A stretch of DNA of 64,000 nucleotides from Lyngbya sp. HA4199-MV5 (GTDB lineage: Bacteria; Cyanobacteriota; Cyanobacteriia; Leptolyngbyales; Leptolyngbyaceae). The position numbers and the translations under genes are program-made. A model generated the notes under the pieces. That model was not told the DNA's origin. It did not search any database and saw nothing but the letters and a program-made list of their open reading frames with translations. Shown in pieces: positions 52,920-62,696 of this stretch (positions are counted from its first letter, which is position 1; each line of letters starts with the position of its first letter). The DNA lies in assembly GCA_019359375.1 (NCBI GenBank), contig JAHHHL010000036.1, positions 1 through 64,000 on the forward strand, given 5' to 3'.

Positions 52920-54425
52920 ATGGTGAAACAACGGCTTTTTCTAGGATCAGTTGCCTTTGGCATTAGCTTTGGCATCAGTTTTTTAACGGGGCGTGATGTG
53001 GGCAAAGCGTTTGCGTCGGGCGTGACGACCACAGTGGCAGCCGTCGCCGCAGCGGTTGTCGTCGATCGGCAGTACCATCAGCAAGCTTACACACGCATCG
53101 CCGACCTCAAACGCCATATTCATGCCTTGCAGCAACGCCGTGCGGAAGCCTACCACGCCTATCAACAGCTTGAGGCAGAGAAAGAGCAGCTAGAAGTAAG
53201 TTTACAGACGCTTACCCTACCGCCAAGCCAGCCGTCGTTCGGTAGTTCATCTGCACAAAGAGCGCTCCCCGCCGCCCGTAAAGCGCTGAGCTGGAATTTG
53301 TCGGCTCCACCCGATGCAGAGCCAGCGATCGCGCCAAGACCTTACGAACTGCCCACAGAAATTCCAGCCTTCAGCCAGCCGCTGTGGAACCCGATCGCCG
53401 ATCAGCCAGAGGACGTGACGAGACAGCCCGTGCTGGCAGAAGCAACTGCAACCAAGCATCAAATTGAAGCCAACCTTGCGGCGCTCCAGGCAGAATTGAG
53501 CCAGATTAAGGGGCAAATTACCGATCACCGTCAGACCAGAGAAAAATTGTCGCGGGATGTTGCTAATGTGCGGGAAGAAAAGCGTCAACTGGAAGCAACG
53601 GTCAAAACGCTCAAGCGCGAAGTCGAGGAACTGGAAACCTGTCGGGTGGAGTTAGAGCAGTTTTTGTCCTATGCAGAAGCGAAGAAGCGCGAATTAGAAA
53701 CGGGTTCCAACCCACTGCAAGCAGCCCTCAAGCAACTGCAAACCCAGGTGGGTGCGCTACAGGAAGAATTGCGCGTTCTGGAAGCCCAGATTCTCGATCG
53801 CCGCAGTCAAAAAGACGCGATCGAGCAACAGTTAGCCGTTCTCTCCGGTGCATTGCTGGACGCGAAGGACGCTTCCCTGACTGAGGTAAACGGGAGCCAG
53901 GTCACTAGCAATACCGCCACCAATGGGAATGGTCATCATGCTGGGACTCCTTCTCAAGCCGAGCATACGCCTCCGAAAGAGCCTGCTAAACGCCCCGTCT
54001 TGCCCAAGCCATCGAACCCGCTCAAGCAACCAGCGTTCATTGTTAAGACCGACAGCGAATCCCTTCAATCACGGTCAGCCCAACCCAGAACCGCAACCCT
54101 TTTACCAAAGCCACCCCCGCTTGAGTCTCCATCCAGCCTGCCCTCAGAGTGGACTGACTTCATGATGCAGTTGCCAGAATACGAGCTACAAGCGCTGAAG
54201 GTCATCGTCGAGCAAAGCCATCCCGCTGCTGCCCTCAAACACCTGGCAGAAGACAACCTGACCATGCCAGAGCTGTTAATCGACTCCATCAATGAACGCG
54301 CCCTGGACACGATCGGCGATTTAGTCGTGGATGCAACCGCTGGAGCCGGATCAGCCGCGATCGTCCGAGACCATCTCAAACTGGTTAAAAAGCTGCTGAA
54401 AACCTATGACGAGTTGGCGAACTGA
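52920..54425 (+). CDS. Membrane-anchored long coiled-coil protein with TerB-C-like end
   Basis: 501-residue protein. Two short hydrophobic segments (GSVAFGISFGISFLTG and TTTVAAVAAAVVV) lie near the N-terminus. A coiled coil runs about 50-105, and a longer one about 180-310 (LEATVKTLKREVEELE and similar). A Pro/Ser-rich linker follows. The end (about 415-501: WTDFMMQLPEYELQALKVIVEQ, then LAEDNLTMPELLIDSINERALDTIGDLVVD) resembles the TerB-C domain. It may be a structural or trafficking protein at the membrane. Function unknown. Confidence 0.6.
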   Translation: MVKQRLFLGSVAFGISFGISFLTGRDVGKAFASGVTTTVAAVAAAVVVDRQYHQQAYTRIADLKRHIHALQQRRAEAYHAYQQLEAEKEQLEVSLQTLTLPPSQPSFGSSSAQRALPAARKALSWNLSAPPDAEPAIAPRPYELPTEIPAFSQPLWNPIADQPEDVTRQPVLAEATATKHQIEANLAALQAELSQIKGQITDHRQTREKLSRDVANVREEKRQLEATVKTLKREVEELETCRVELEQFLSYAEAKKRELETGSNPLQAALKQLQTQVGALQEELRVLEAQILDRRSQKDAIEQQLAVLSGALLDAKDASLTEVNGSQVTSNTATNGNGHHAGTPSQAEHTPPKEPAKRPVLPKPSNPLKQPAFIVKTDSESLQSRSAQPRTATLLPKPPPLESPSSLPSEWTDFMMQLPEYELQALKVIVEQSHPAAALKHLAEDNLTMPELLIDSINERALDTIGDLVVDATAGAGSAAIVRDHLKLVKKLLKTYDELAN

Positions 54426-54613
54426 GGACTTGGGGAATGGGGAGTGGGGAGTTGAATCAGTTGTTGGTTGTATAGCCCGTAGGGCATTCAAGAAAGGTTG
54501 TTAGTGCCCAAGTCTTTCTTGTCTCCTTCTAAAAACCAAAAACCAACAACTACTTTGCCCTCTGCCCTCTGCCTTTTTTTATCCTTTAGACTTCATCCTT
54601 TAGCCTTAATCTT

Positions 54614-55141
54614 TCATCCCTCCAACACAACAGCGATCGTCACTGCCCCCCTTGTTTCTGCTGAACGGTAGCATTGCTTGGGAACATGGAGGACGGGTAT
54701 AGGGTGTAGGGTGTAGGGTGTGGGAAACTGCTTGAGATAGCTCTCTCCGCGCCTCTGCGTCTCTGCGGTTAGTTCACCCCCTCCCCCTGCCTCCCAACAC
54801 GCTAAGAGAGCCGCCGCCTCAGCAACGCTAGGAGTGCCAATCGCTTCCTCGATCGCGCTCGATGCATGGGGCACCACTACCGATCGGAGCCGTTCTGCGG
54901 CATAAAAAAAGAGAGGCAGAGACCGATCGCAACAAAATTCGATCAGTCCCGCCTCATTCACTTTTGTGTCGATCGTCGCCACCCCTGCGATCGCGCTTTC
55001 ATCCAGCCGATGCACTTCAAAGATCGACCGCATCGCTTGCTCAATCAACCGCTTGGGCGTACCCCGCTTGCAGCCGATCCCCACCCAAAAGACCTGGAGA
55101 GGAAATGGCTCTTGAGATATGCCAGGAGCGATCGATACCAC
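54614..55141 (-). CDS. cobE: CobE/CbiG C-terminal-type protein, with a repeat-encoded insert
   Basis: 175-residue cobalamin-pathway protein of the CobE/CbiG C-terminal type: VFWVGIGCKRGTPKRLIEQAM, LDESAIAGVATIDTKVNEAGL, ERLRSVVVPHASSAIEEAIGTPSVAEAAALLA. The family end reads GGEL-VPKQ; here GGEL is followed by 28 extra residues (125-152: TAETQRRGESYLKQFPTPYT and 8 more) before VPKQ. Those residues are encoded by GGGTGTA-type heptamers and a CTCTGCGTCTCTGCGG-type repeat found between genes in cyanobacteria. The rest is intact. The start is GTG. It lies 5 bases downstream of ndhB. Confidence 0.85.
   Translation of the reverse strand: MVSIAPGISQEPFPLQVFWVGIGCKRGTPKRLIEQAMRSIFEVHRLDESAIAGVATIDTKVNEAGLIEFCCDRSLPLFFYAAERLRSVVVPHASSAIEEAIGTPSVAEAAALLACWEAGGGGELTAETQRRGESYLKQFPTPYTLHPIPVLHVPKQCYRSAETRGAVTIAVVLEG
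54695..54722. repeat. GGGT(A/G)TA heptamer array inside cobE
   Basis: Four heptamers (GGGTATA, GGGTGTA, GGGTGTA, GGGTGTG) on the plus strand, within the 84-bp insert (54686-54769). The length 84 is both 12 x 7 and a multiple of three. Confidence 0.9.
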
Positions 55142-55146
55142 ACTCT

Positions 55147-56733
55147 TTAGCTTTTACGATCGGCATCGATCGTCGGAGCCAATGCCGCTTCAGGCACAGT
55201 CGCATCCCGATTCGCCGTGAGCGACAACTGTTGCAGGATAGGCGTTTGGGTCACGGCGCTATTTGCCAGTGCAAACAGTGGGTTTGAGAGAATGCCAGCC
55301 ACGGAGGTTACTATCGCCGTTGTCACCAGCCCCACTTGCAGCGATCGCATTCCAGGCAGGCTCCAGCTAATGGCGGGATAGTTTTTCACAGAATCGGACA
55401 TCTCTTGCGGTTCCTTCACCACCATCATCTTGACCACGCGGATGTAGTAGTAAATCGAGATGACGCTGGTAATTAAGCCCAACAGCACCAAGCCGTAAGC
55501 GCCTGCCTGCCAGCCTGCCCAGAACAGGTAAATTTTGCCGAAGAACCCAACCAGTGGGGGAATGCCGCCCAACGACAGCAAACACAGGCTCAGGCAGAGA
55601 GTCAACAGCGGGTCTTTCTGGTACAAGCCCGCGTATTCGCTAATCTGGTCTGTCCCGGTTCGCAGCGAGAACAAAATAACGCCCATGAATGCGCCCAGGT
55701 TCATAAACAGATAGGAAATCAGGTAGAAGATCAGACTGGCATAGCCCGCATCACTGTCGATCACCAAACCGATCATGATGAAGCCTGCTTGCCCAATGGA
55801 CGAATACGCCAACAGACGCTTCATGCTGGTCTGTGCCAGCGCGACCACATTGCCCAGCACCAGACTGAGGACTGCCAGCGCCGCCATGACCAGGTGCCAT
55901 TCCTGGGTCAGCAAGGGAAATGCGGTTACGAGCAGACGAATTGCCAGCGCAAAGCCAGCCGCTTTAGATCCCACCGAGAGAAACGCCACAACCGGGGTAG
56001 GCGCACCTTCGTAGACATCAGGTGTCCACTGGTGAAACGGTACAGCCGCGATTTTGAAGGCGATCCCCGCGATCGCAAAGACCAGCGCAATCACCAAACC
56101 TAACGACTGTCTGGAACCCGTGTCTGCAATGCTTCCCGCGATCGCGCTCAGGGTCGTTTCCCCACCCGACAGTCCATACAGCAGCGAGAGACCGTAGAGA
56201 AAAATCGCCGAACTGGATGCGCCAATCAGCAGGTATTTCAGCGATGCCTCATTGGAGCGGGGATCGCGCTTGGTATAGCCCGTCAGAAGATACGACGAAA
56301 TACTCAGCGTTTCCAGCGAGACAAAGATCATGACTAGCTCATCCGCGCCAGAGAGGAACATCCCCCCGATCGTGGCGGTCAGCAAAATCGATAGGAACTC
56401 TGCCAGGGAAGTGCCAGAGCGATCGATGTAGCTAATCGACATCAGAATCGTTACCACGGCTGATAGCGCCACAATGCCCCGTAGAAGGACACTCAGCGCA
56501 TCACCGTTAAAGCTGCCTAAAAAGGAGATCGGGTTTGACGTATCCCACTGGTAGTAGAGCGCGACCACCGCCGCCAGTAGCCCCGCGATCGAGACATAGG
56601 GGGTCCAGCGCGAGGAGGCAGTGCGTCCCACAATTAAGTCACCCACAATGACAAGCATGAGGGTGGTAATGACAATGCCTTCTGGCAGAATCGTTCCAGC
56701 GTTAAGCTGAGCAGCAAGCGTGGCGAAATCCAT
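55147..56733 (-). CDS. ndhB: NAD(P)H-quinone oxidoreductase subunit NdhB
   Basis: 528-residue NdhB with about fourteen transmembrane helices. It starts [19 protein letters not shown], then [30 protein letters not shown] and [26 protein letters not shown], which contain the conserved Glu, Lys and His of proton-pumping antiporter-like subunits. It is part of the NDH-1 complexes for cyclic electron flow, respiration and CO2 uptake. The ATG at 56733 is the family start. Confidence 0.96.
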   Translation of the reverse strand: MDFATLAAQLNAGTILPEGIVITTLMLVIVGDLIVGRTASSRWTPYVSIAGLLAAVVALYYQWDTSNPISFLGSFNGDALSVLLRGIVALSAVVTILMSISYIDRSGTSLAEFLSILLTATIGGMFLSGADELVMIFVSLETLSISSYLLTGYTKRDPRSNEASLKYLLIGASSSAIFLYGLSLLYGLSGGETTLSAIAGSIADTGSRQSLGLVIALVFAIAGIAFKIAAVPFHQWTPDVYEGAPTPVVAFLSVGSKAAGFALAIRLLVTAFPLLTQEWHLVMAALAVLSLVLGNVVALAQTSMKRLLAYSSIGQAGFIMIGLVIDSDAGYASLIFYLISYLFMNLGAFMGVILFSLRTGTDQISEYAGLYQKDPLLTLCLSLCLLSLGGIPPLVGFFGKIYLFWAGWQAGAYGLVLLGLITSVISIYYYIRVVKMMVVKEPQEMSDSVKNYPAISWSLPGMRSLQVGLVTTAIVTSVAGILSNPLFALANSAVTQTPILQQLSLTANRDATVPEAALAPTIDADRKS

Positions 56734-57139
56734 GAGGGGTAGCTCTATGAATAAGATACGGTAGGGGTACGTGAGGGAAGACGCGATCGACTCTCCGGGC
56801 ATCTGTTCCTTTAAAGCCAGGAGGCGAGAGAGTCAGAAATCCTCTACAGTGGATTCTACATTGCAGTTTACTGTAGCGCTGTATTCCGTAGCATTGGGTT
56901 TAAAGTCAGTTGTAAGCGCGATCGCTCAATGCAATGGGCTTAATAGCTGGGTGACAGATACCTCAATACCTTTTCTGGTAAGGCATTCAGCCAACGCTCA
57001 GTGAACGATCGCCCGCCTTAGCAGTTCGTCTTAACATCTCAGGAATCTCTCACCGCCCTCTGGTAGTCACTGCGATATTGGTTATAAGAGAGATTAGATC
57101 ATCCGATTACCGCGATATCCTTTTCACGTTAACGATCCC
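56734..57139. other. Divergent promoter region between ndhB and topA
   Basis: 406 bp. It must hold promoters of both genes. Several TACAGT/CTGTAG-like segments (56855-56900) can pair weakly, but no clear site or RNA was recognised. Confidence 0.4.
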
Positions 57140-59866
57140 ATGTCAAAGCTTGTCATCGTCGAGTCGCCCACCAAAGCACGCACCATCCGCAATTACCTTC
57201 CTGCGGGGTATCGGGTAGAGGCATCAATGGGGCATGTGCGCGATTTGCCACAGTCTGCGAGTGAAATTCCCGCCAGCGTGAAGGGCGAAAAGTGGGCACC
57301 ACTCGGCGTGAACGTAGAGGCAAACTTTGAGCCGCTCTACGTCGTACCCCAAGACAAGAAAAAGATTGTCAAAGAGCTGAAAGAAGCCCTGAAAGCGGCA
57401 GACGAACTCATTCTGGCGACTGACGAAGACCGGGAAGGCGAAAGCATTAGCTGGCACCTGCTGCAACTGCTCAAGCCCAACGTGCCCATCAAGCGCATGG
57501 TGTTTCACGAAATTACCGAAGACGCGATTCGTGAAGCGATTCGCAATTGCCGGGATGTGGATGAACGGCTAGTCCGTGCCCAAGAAACTCGCCGCATTCT
57601 CGATCGCCTCGTGGGCTACACCCTTTCTCCCCTCCTGTGGAAAAAAATTGCCTTCGGACTTTCGGCGGGACGAGTGCAATCGGTTTCGGTTCGCTTGCTC
57701 GTTAGACGTGAGCGCCAGAGACGGGCATTCCGGCAGGGCAGCTACTGGGATTTGAAGGCAACGCTAGAAGCTGGGAGCCAAGAGAAGCAAGCGTTTGAAG
57801 CGCGGTTAGTCACTCTGGCAGGTGTTCGCGTTGCCAACGGCAGTGACTTTGATGAAGCGACGGGACAGGTCATTGCGGGACGAAACGTGGTGCTGCTAAA
57901 CGAGGCAGAAGCACGAACGTTGCAAGATCGAATTCGCGATCGCCCCTGGACGGTCACCAACCTGGAAGAACGTCCCGTTACCCGCAAACCCTCGCCACCC
58001 TTTACCACCTCCACCCTGCAACAGGAGGCAAACCGCAAACTAGGGCTTTCTGCCCGTGACACGATGCGGACTGCCCAGAGCCTCTACGAGCAAGGCTACA
58101 TCACCTACATGCGAACGGACTCTGTAAGTCTGTCCCAGCAGGCGATTACCGCCGCCCGCGATTGTGTGCAATCCATGTACGGTGCCGAATACCTCAGTCC
58201 AGAGCCGCGCAAATACTCGACCAAAAGCAAGGGCGCTCAGGAGGCACACGAAGCGATCCGTCCCTCTGGCAGCAGCTTCCGTACTCCACAGCAAACCGGA
58301 CTCAAAGACCGCGAGTTTCGTCTGTATGACCTCATCTGGAAGCGCACCGTCGCCACGCAGATGGCAGAAGTGCGGCAAACCCACGTCACGGTGCAAATTC
58401 AGGTCGAAGATGGCGTGTTTCGTGCCAGCGGCAAGCGCATCGATTTTGCAGGCTTTTTCCGCGCCTATGTGGAAGGGTCAGACGATCCCAACGCGGCGAT
58501 CGAAGATCAGGAGATCATCCTTCCCCCCCTGCAAGTCGGCACCACACCTACCTGCACAGACCTGGAGGCGATCGGGCACGAAACGCAGCCACCCGCCCGA
58601 TTCACCGAAGCCTCTCTCGTCAAGACGCTGGAAAGCGAAGGCATTGGTCGTCCCAGTACCTATGCCAGCATCATTGGTACGATTATCGATCGGGGCTACG
58701 CCAACATGGTGGGGAATGCCCTGGTGCCCACCTTCACCGCCTTTGCCGTCACTGCCCTGCTCGAAAAACACTTCCCCGACCTGGTAGATACGGGGTTTAC
58801 CGCTCGCATGGAACATGCCCTGGACGAAATTTCCACGGGCGCTGTGGAATGGCTCCCATACCTGAAAGAGTTCTACCTGGGCGATACCGGACTCGAAACC
58901 CAGGTCAAAGACCGTGAGAGCGAAATTGATCCCACCGAGGCACGCACCGTTGATCTGGAGAATCTGGTAGCAAAAGTCCGTATCGGTCGCTTTGGAGCCT
59001 ACATCGAAGCCGAAAATGGCGATGGCATGGTCAAAGCGTCCATCCCCAAAGATTTGACTCCAGCAGATCTTGATCCTGCTCAGGTGGAAGTGCTGCTGCG
59101 CCAAAAAACTGAAGGACCCGATAAGGTCGGGCTGCATCCCGAAACGGGCGAACCGATCTACCTTAAAATCGGCGCTTACGGTCCCTACGTGCAGCTTGGC
59201 GACGACTCCGAGGCAAACCCCAAGCCCAAACGTGCTTCCCTACCCAAAGGCGTAACACCCGACACGCTCACCCTGGAACAAGCCGTAGGCTTGCTCAAGC
59301 TACCCCGTCTCCTGGGCACCCATCCCGAATCAGGCGGCAAAATTCAGGCGAGCCTGGGTCGTTTTGGTCCTTACGTGGTGTTGGATCAGGGCAAGGGCGT
59401 GAAGGAATATCGCTCCATCAAAGCAGGCGACGATGTGCTAACCATTACCCTCGATCGCGCCCTCGAAATGCTGGCAGAACCCAAAACCGGACGCGGCAAA
59501 CGCGCGGTAGCCAAACCCATCCGCGAACTCGGTGCCCATCCTGAAGACGGCGAACCCGTGAATATCTATGATGGTCCTTACGGTCCTTACATCAAGCACG
59601 GCAAGGTAAATGCCTCGCTACCCGAAGGCGAAACCGTCGAAGCGATCGCCATGACCACAGCCGTTGAAGCCCTCAATGCCAAGGCAGGAACCAAGAAGGG
59701 CGGGCGATCGCGCAAAGCCAGCACTGCTGCCTCTGAAACCACGAAAGCCACCAAAGCCAGCACCACCAAAAAGACCGCCGCCAAAACGACTGGCACCAAA
59801 AAAACAACCGCCAAGAAAACCACCACCAAAAAATCCACCGCCAGCAAGAAAGCCTCCGCAACCTGA
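57140..59866 (+). CDS. topA: DNA topoisomerase I
   Basis: 908-residue type IA topoisomerase that relaxes negative supercoils. The Toprim domain shows [15 protein letters not shown] and [17 protein letters not shown]. The nucleophile is Tyr323 in [13 protein letters not shown]. After the core come three to four C-terminal repeats ([21 protein letters not shown] type). The last 60 residues are a Lys/Ala/Thr-rich tail ([18 protein letters not shown]), likely a DNA-binding tail. The length is normal for cyanobacteria. Confidence 0.96.
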   Translation: MSKLVIVESPTKARTIRNYLPAGYRVEASMGHVRDLPQSASEIPASVKGEKWAPLGVNVEANFEPLYVVPQDKKKIVKELKEALKAADELILATDEDREGESISWHLLQLLKPNVPIKRMVFHEITEDAIREAIRNCRDVDERLVRAQETRRILDRLVGYTLSPLLWKKIAFGLSAGRVQSVSVRLLVRRERQRRAFRQGSYWDLKATLEAGSQEKQAFEARLVTLAGVRVANGSDFDEATGQVIAGRNVVLLNEAEARTLQDRIRDRPWTVTNLEERPVTRKPSPPFTTSTLQQEANRKLGLSARDTMRTAQSLYEQGYITYMRTDSVSLSQQAITAARDCVQSMYGAEYLSPEPRKYSTKSKGAQEAHEAIRPSGSSFRTPQQTGLKDREFRLYDLIWKRTVATQMAEVRQTHVTVQIQVEDGVFRASGKRIDFAGFFRAYVEGSDDPNAAIEDQEIILPPLQVGTTPTCTDLEAIGHETQPPARFTEASLVKTLESEGIGRPSTYASIIGTIIDRGYANMVGNALVPTFTAFAVTALLEKHFPDLVDTGFTARMEHALDEISTGAVEWLPYLKEFYLGDTGLETQVKDRESEIDPTEARTVDLENLVAKVRIGRFGAYIEAENGDGMVKASIPKDLTPADLDPAQVEVLLRQKTEGPDKVGLHPETGEPIYLKIGAYGPYVQLGDDSEANPKPKRASLPKGVTPDTLTLEQAVGLLKLPRLLGTHPESGGKIQASLGRFGPYVVLDQGKGVKEYRSIKAGDDVLTITLDRALEMLAEPKTGRGKRAVAKPIRELGAHPEDGEPVNIYDGPYGPYIKHGKVNASLPEGETVEAIAMTTAVEALNAKAGTKKGGRSRKASTAASETTKATKASTTKKTAAKTTGTKKTTAKKTTTKKSTASKKASAT

Positions 59867-59945
59867 AGATGTGGGTGCTTTGCTAGGTTTAACAAGATAT
59901 GCCTCTGTGGTATGCCTTCATAGCTGGCATTAAATTGACAGAATA

Positions 59946-62426
59946 ATGACCTTCCTTACAGACTCCACAGATATTACCAGGATCCATGTTTCCTCAAAGC
60001 TAAACACTAAGCAACGCAGTGAATTAGGGCAATTCTTAACGCCTGCTCCAATCGCTCGTTTTATGGCGGGACAATTTAGTAATTTAGCAGGGCATATTAG
60101 TTTGCTAGATCCGGGTGCAGGAGTTGGTTCATTGACAACCGCTTTTGTTGAGCAATTGTTAGTTCACCCTGATTCAATTGAGAGCTGTTTCATAACAACA
60201 TACGAAGTTGAGACAAGTTTTCTTTCGCTCTTGAATCAACGATTAACAGAGTGCTGTGTCGCTTTAAGCAAACAAGGTATTAAAGCAGATTACTGTCTAC
60301 GTGCAAGGAACTTTATAGAAGCTGCTGTTGAAGTAAATCTGCCTCTCTTTCCAGAATCTACTACTTGCTTTACTCATGCAATTTTAAATCCTCCTTATAA
60401 GAAGATTAATAGTCAGTCAATAGAGAAGAAGATTCTCTCAAGTCTTGGAGTCGAAACAGTTAACCTTTATAGCGCGTTTGTTTGGCTTGCAATGCTACAA
60501 CTTTCCCAAGGTGGAGAAATGGTAGCTATCACGCCAAGAAGCTTTTGTAACGGCACGTATTTTCGTCCTTTTCGTAAAGCACTTTTGAAAGAAATGAGGT
60601 TCAATAAAATCCATGTGTTCAAGAGCCGAGCAGCCGCTTTTTCAGAAGATAATGTACTCCAAGAAAATATTATTTTTTGTGCAACTAAGTCAGAATTTAA
60701 GCCTAATTTTGTAGAGGTCAGTAATCATTCGGGAAATGCATTAGATGAGTTCTCAGAAACAAGGCTCGTTTCTTATGATGAAGTTATTGAAATGAGTGAC
60801 TCTGAGCAGTTTATTCATATTATTACAAATTCTCTTGAAGATGTATTGAGAGTGCAGATGAACAAGTTGCCATGCACTTTAGATGAGCTTGGTTTAGATG
60901 TATCGACTGGTCCAGTTGTCGATTTTCGTTTAAAGTCAGCTTTGAGGAGTTGTTTGAACGAGAATAGCGTTCCGTTGATTTATCCGGAATCTATAACAGC
61001 AGAGAAAATTTCGTTTCCGCCCAAGAAGCCTCGTAAAGCAATCGCAATTGAGCAAAATGAGGAAACGCAAAAGTGGTTGATTCAAAGAGGTTCGTATGTT
61101 CTAACGAAACGTTTTTCAGCTAAAGAAGAGAAACGTCGGGTTGTGGCTGCCGTCTGTTTTCCTATGGAGCAACCATTGTTGGGAATAGAAAATCATCTCA
61201 ACTACTTCCATGCTAAAGGTGAAGGTATGAATCCTGTCCTTGCACAAGGGTTAGCGGCATTTCTTAATTCAACGCTATTTGATACCTACTTCCGTCAATT
61301 TAGTGGTCACACACAAATTAACGCAACAGATTTTCGTAGGATAAAATACCCCTGTAGAAATGATTTAATGTCTTTGGGTAGCCAAATTAATGACTCTGGA
61401 CTCAATCAGGAAAAGCTCGATCAGCTTGTACATACCACGCTGCCAATTATGAGCGAAGTAATCAATGCAATTCAGGCTAATAAACGTATTGAGGAAGCAC
61501 TTGCAATTCTCAAAGATATTTCTGCCCCTAGAGAACAGCAGAATGAACGCTCAGCACTTTGCCTGTTGGCATTAGCAAACGTTCGTCCTGAAACGCCTTG
61601 GAGTCAAGCGACAGATCCAAGACGCAGAATTACTGAAATGATGGATTGGTTCCGCGATCACTATGGTAAACAATATGCACCTAACACACGCGAAACAGTT
61701 CGACGACAAACAATGCACCAATTTGTGCAGATGGGGTTAGTGATTGAGAATCCCGATCGCCTCGATCGTCCCATTAATAGCCCTAAGTGGTGCTATCAAC
61801 TTCATCAACAAGCCCTCTCCCTTCTTCAATCACATGGCTCTGAATTATGGCAAGAGGCTTGTCAAAACTATGCGGTATCAGTCAAAAATATCTTGCGAGA
61901 CAGAGCGCGAAATATCTCATTGATTCCTGTTAATTTACCCAATGGGCAAGCAATTCAACTTTCAGCGGGTGGGCAAAATTTGCTGATAAGGGACATTTTA
62001 GAGAACTTTTGCCCTAGATTTACTCCTGGGGGCATCGTGTTGTATGTCGGTGATGCTGGAGACAAATTTATTGTTAATGAAACTCAGAGATTTCGAGAAA
62101 TTGGGGTTGAGCTAGATTCTCACGGTAAAATGCCAGATCTTGTGGTGCATTACGAAGAGCAGGGCTGGCTCGTATTGATAGAAGCTGTCACGAGCCACGG
62201 TCCCGTTAATTTAAAGCGCCGTAACGAATTGAAGCGGCTTTTTCAGCCAAGCCGTGAAGGGCTTGTTTTTGTGACTGCTTTCCCAAGTCGTAAGGAGATG
62301 ACTCGATATCTTGCGGAAATTTCTTGGGAAACAGAAGTTTGGGTAGCCGACCAACCGGATCATATGATTCATTTTAACGGGGAGAGATTTCTCGGTCCCC
62401 ATGAAGATCCGGAGAACCATGCTTGA
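59946..62426 (+). CDS. Single-chain DNA methyltransferase + BsuBI/PstI-type endonuclease
   Basis: 826-residue fusion. The N-terminal half is an N6-adenine methylase: LLDPGAGVGSLTTAF (motif I, 55-61) and NPPYKKI (motif IV, 148-151), with an SAM-binding fold. From about 575 is the BsuBI/PstI endonuclease N-terminal helical domain (WFRDHYGKQYAPNTRETVRRQTMHQF), then the nuclease: YVGDAGDKF (near 702), PDLVV (730-731), EAVTSHGPVN (746 on) and WVADQPDHMIHFNGERFLGP. In the usual PstI-type systems these are two proteins. Here one chain would methylate and cut the same site, CTGCAG-like by family. The gene is AT-rich and has no HIP1 site. Confidence 0.85.
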   Translation: MTFLTDSTDITRIHVSSKLNTKQRSELGQFLTPAPIARFMAGQFSNLAGHISLLDPGAGVGSLTTAFVEQLLVHPDSIESCFITTYEVETSFLSLLNQRLTECCVALSKQGIKADYCLRARNFIEAAVEVNLPLFPESTTCFTHAILNPPYKKINSQSIEKKILSSLGVETVNLYSAFVWLAMLQLSQGGEMVAITPRSFCNGTYFRPFRKALLKEMRFNKIHVFKSRAAAFSEDNVLQENIIFCATKSEFKPNFVEVSNHSGNALDEFSETRLVSYDEVIEMSDSEQFIHIITNSLEDVLRVQMNKLPCTLDELGLDVSTGPVVDFRLKSALRSCLNENSVPLIYPESITAEKISFPPKKPRKAIAIEQNEETQKWLIQRGSYVLTKRFSAKEEKRRVVAAVCFPMEQPLLGIENHLNYFHAKGEGMNPVLAQGLAAFLNSTLFDTYFRQFSGHTQINATDFRRIKYPCRNDLMSLGSQINDSGLNQEKLDQLVHTTLPIMSEVINAIQANKRIEEALAILKDISAPREQQNERSALCLLALANVRPETPWSQATDPRRRITEMMDWFRDHYGKQYAPNTRETVRRQTMHQFVQMGLVIENPDRLDRPINSPKWCYQLHQQALSLLQSHGSELWQEACQNYAVSVKNILRDRARNISLIPVNLPNGQAIQLSAGGQNLLIRDILENFCPRFTPGGIVLYVGDAGDKFIVNETQRFREIGVELDSHGKMPDLVVHYEEQGWLVLIEAVTSHGPVNLKRRNELKRLFQPSREGLVFVTAFPSRKEMTRYLAEISWETEVWVADQPDHMIHFNGERFLGPHEDPENHA

Positions 62427-62568
62427 TGCGCCAGTGCGCTTAACACTGCGCTGAAACGGGCGGAATCATACCCTGATGGAAAGATAAAGGCTGTCTGCCG
62501 CTGTTGAGAAGACTGTAAAAAGGGTATTCATATACTTAACGCACCCAGGATGGTGCCCGCATCCCCAA

Positions 62569-62628
62569 CCCTTCTCCCAATGGGAGAAGGGAGCAAGTTT
62601 TCAGGTTCCCTCTCCCATTGGGAGAGGG
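62569..62628. repeat. Pair of CTCCCATTGGGAG palindromes
   Basis: CCCTTCTCCCAATGGGAGAAGGG (62569-62591) and CCCTCTCCCATTGGGAGAGGG (62608-62628) are two perfect hairpins of a dispersed repeat type, followed by GCTAGGGTGAGGG. They lie between the fusion nuclease gene and crtD (convergent) and may end both transcripts. Confidence 0.75.
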
Positions 62629-62696
62629 CTAGGGTGAGGGCGATGCGTGTGGTGTGGCAAGTATGTTAATGCCGTAAAAAGCATCTGCGATCGCCC

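Noticed and set aside
59700-59866. Lysine-rich topA tail as a repeat insertion like those in uvrA, cobE and crtD
   Set aside because: The repeats are codon-based (AAA/ACC/GCC) with no 7-bp period, and Lys-rich ends are common in cyanobacterial topoisomerase I.
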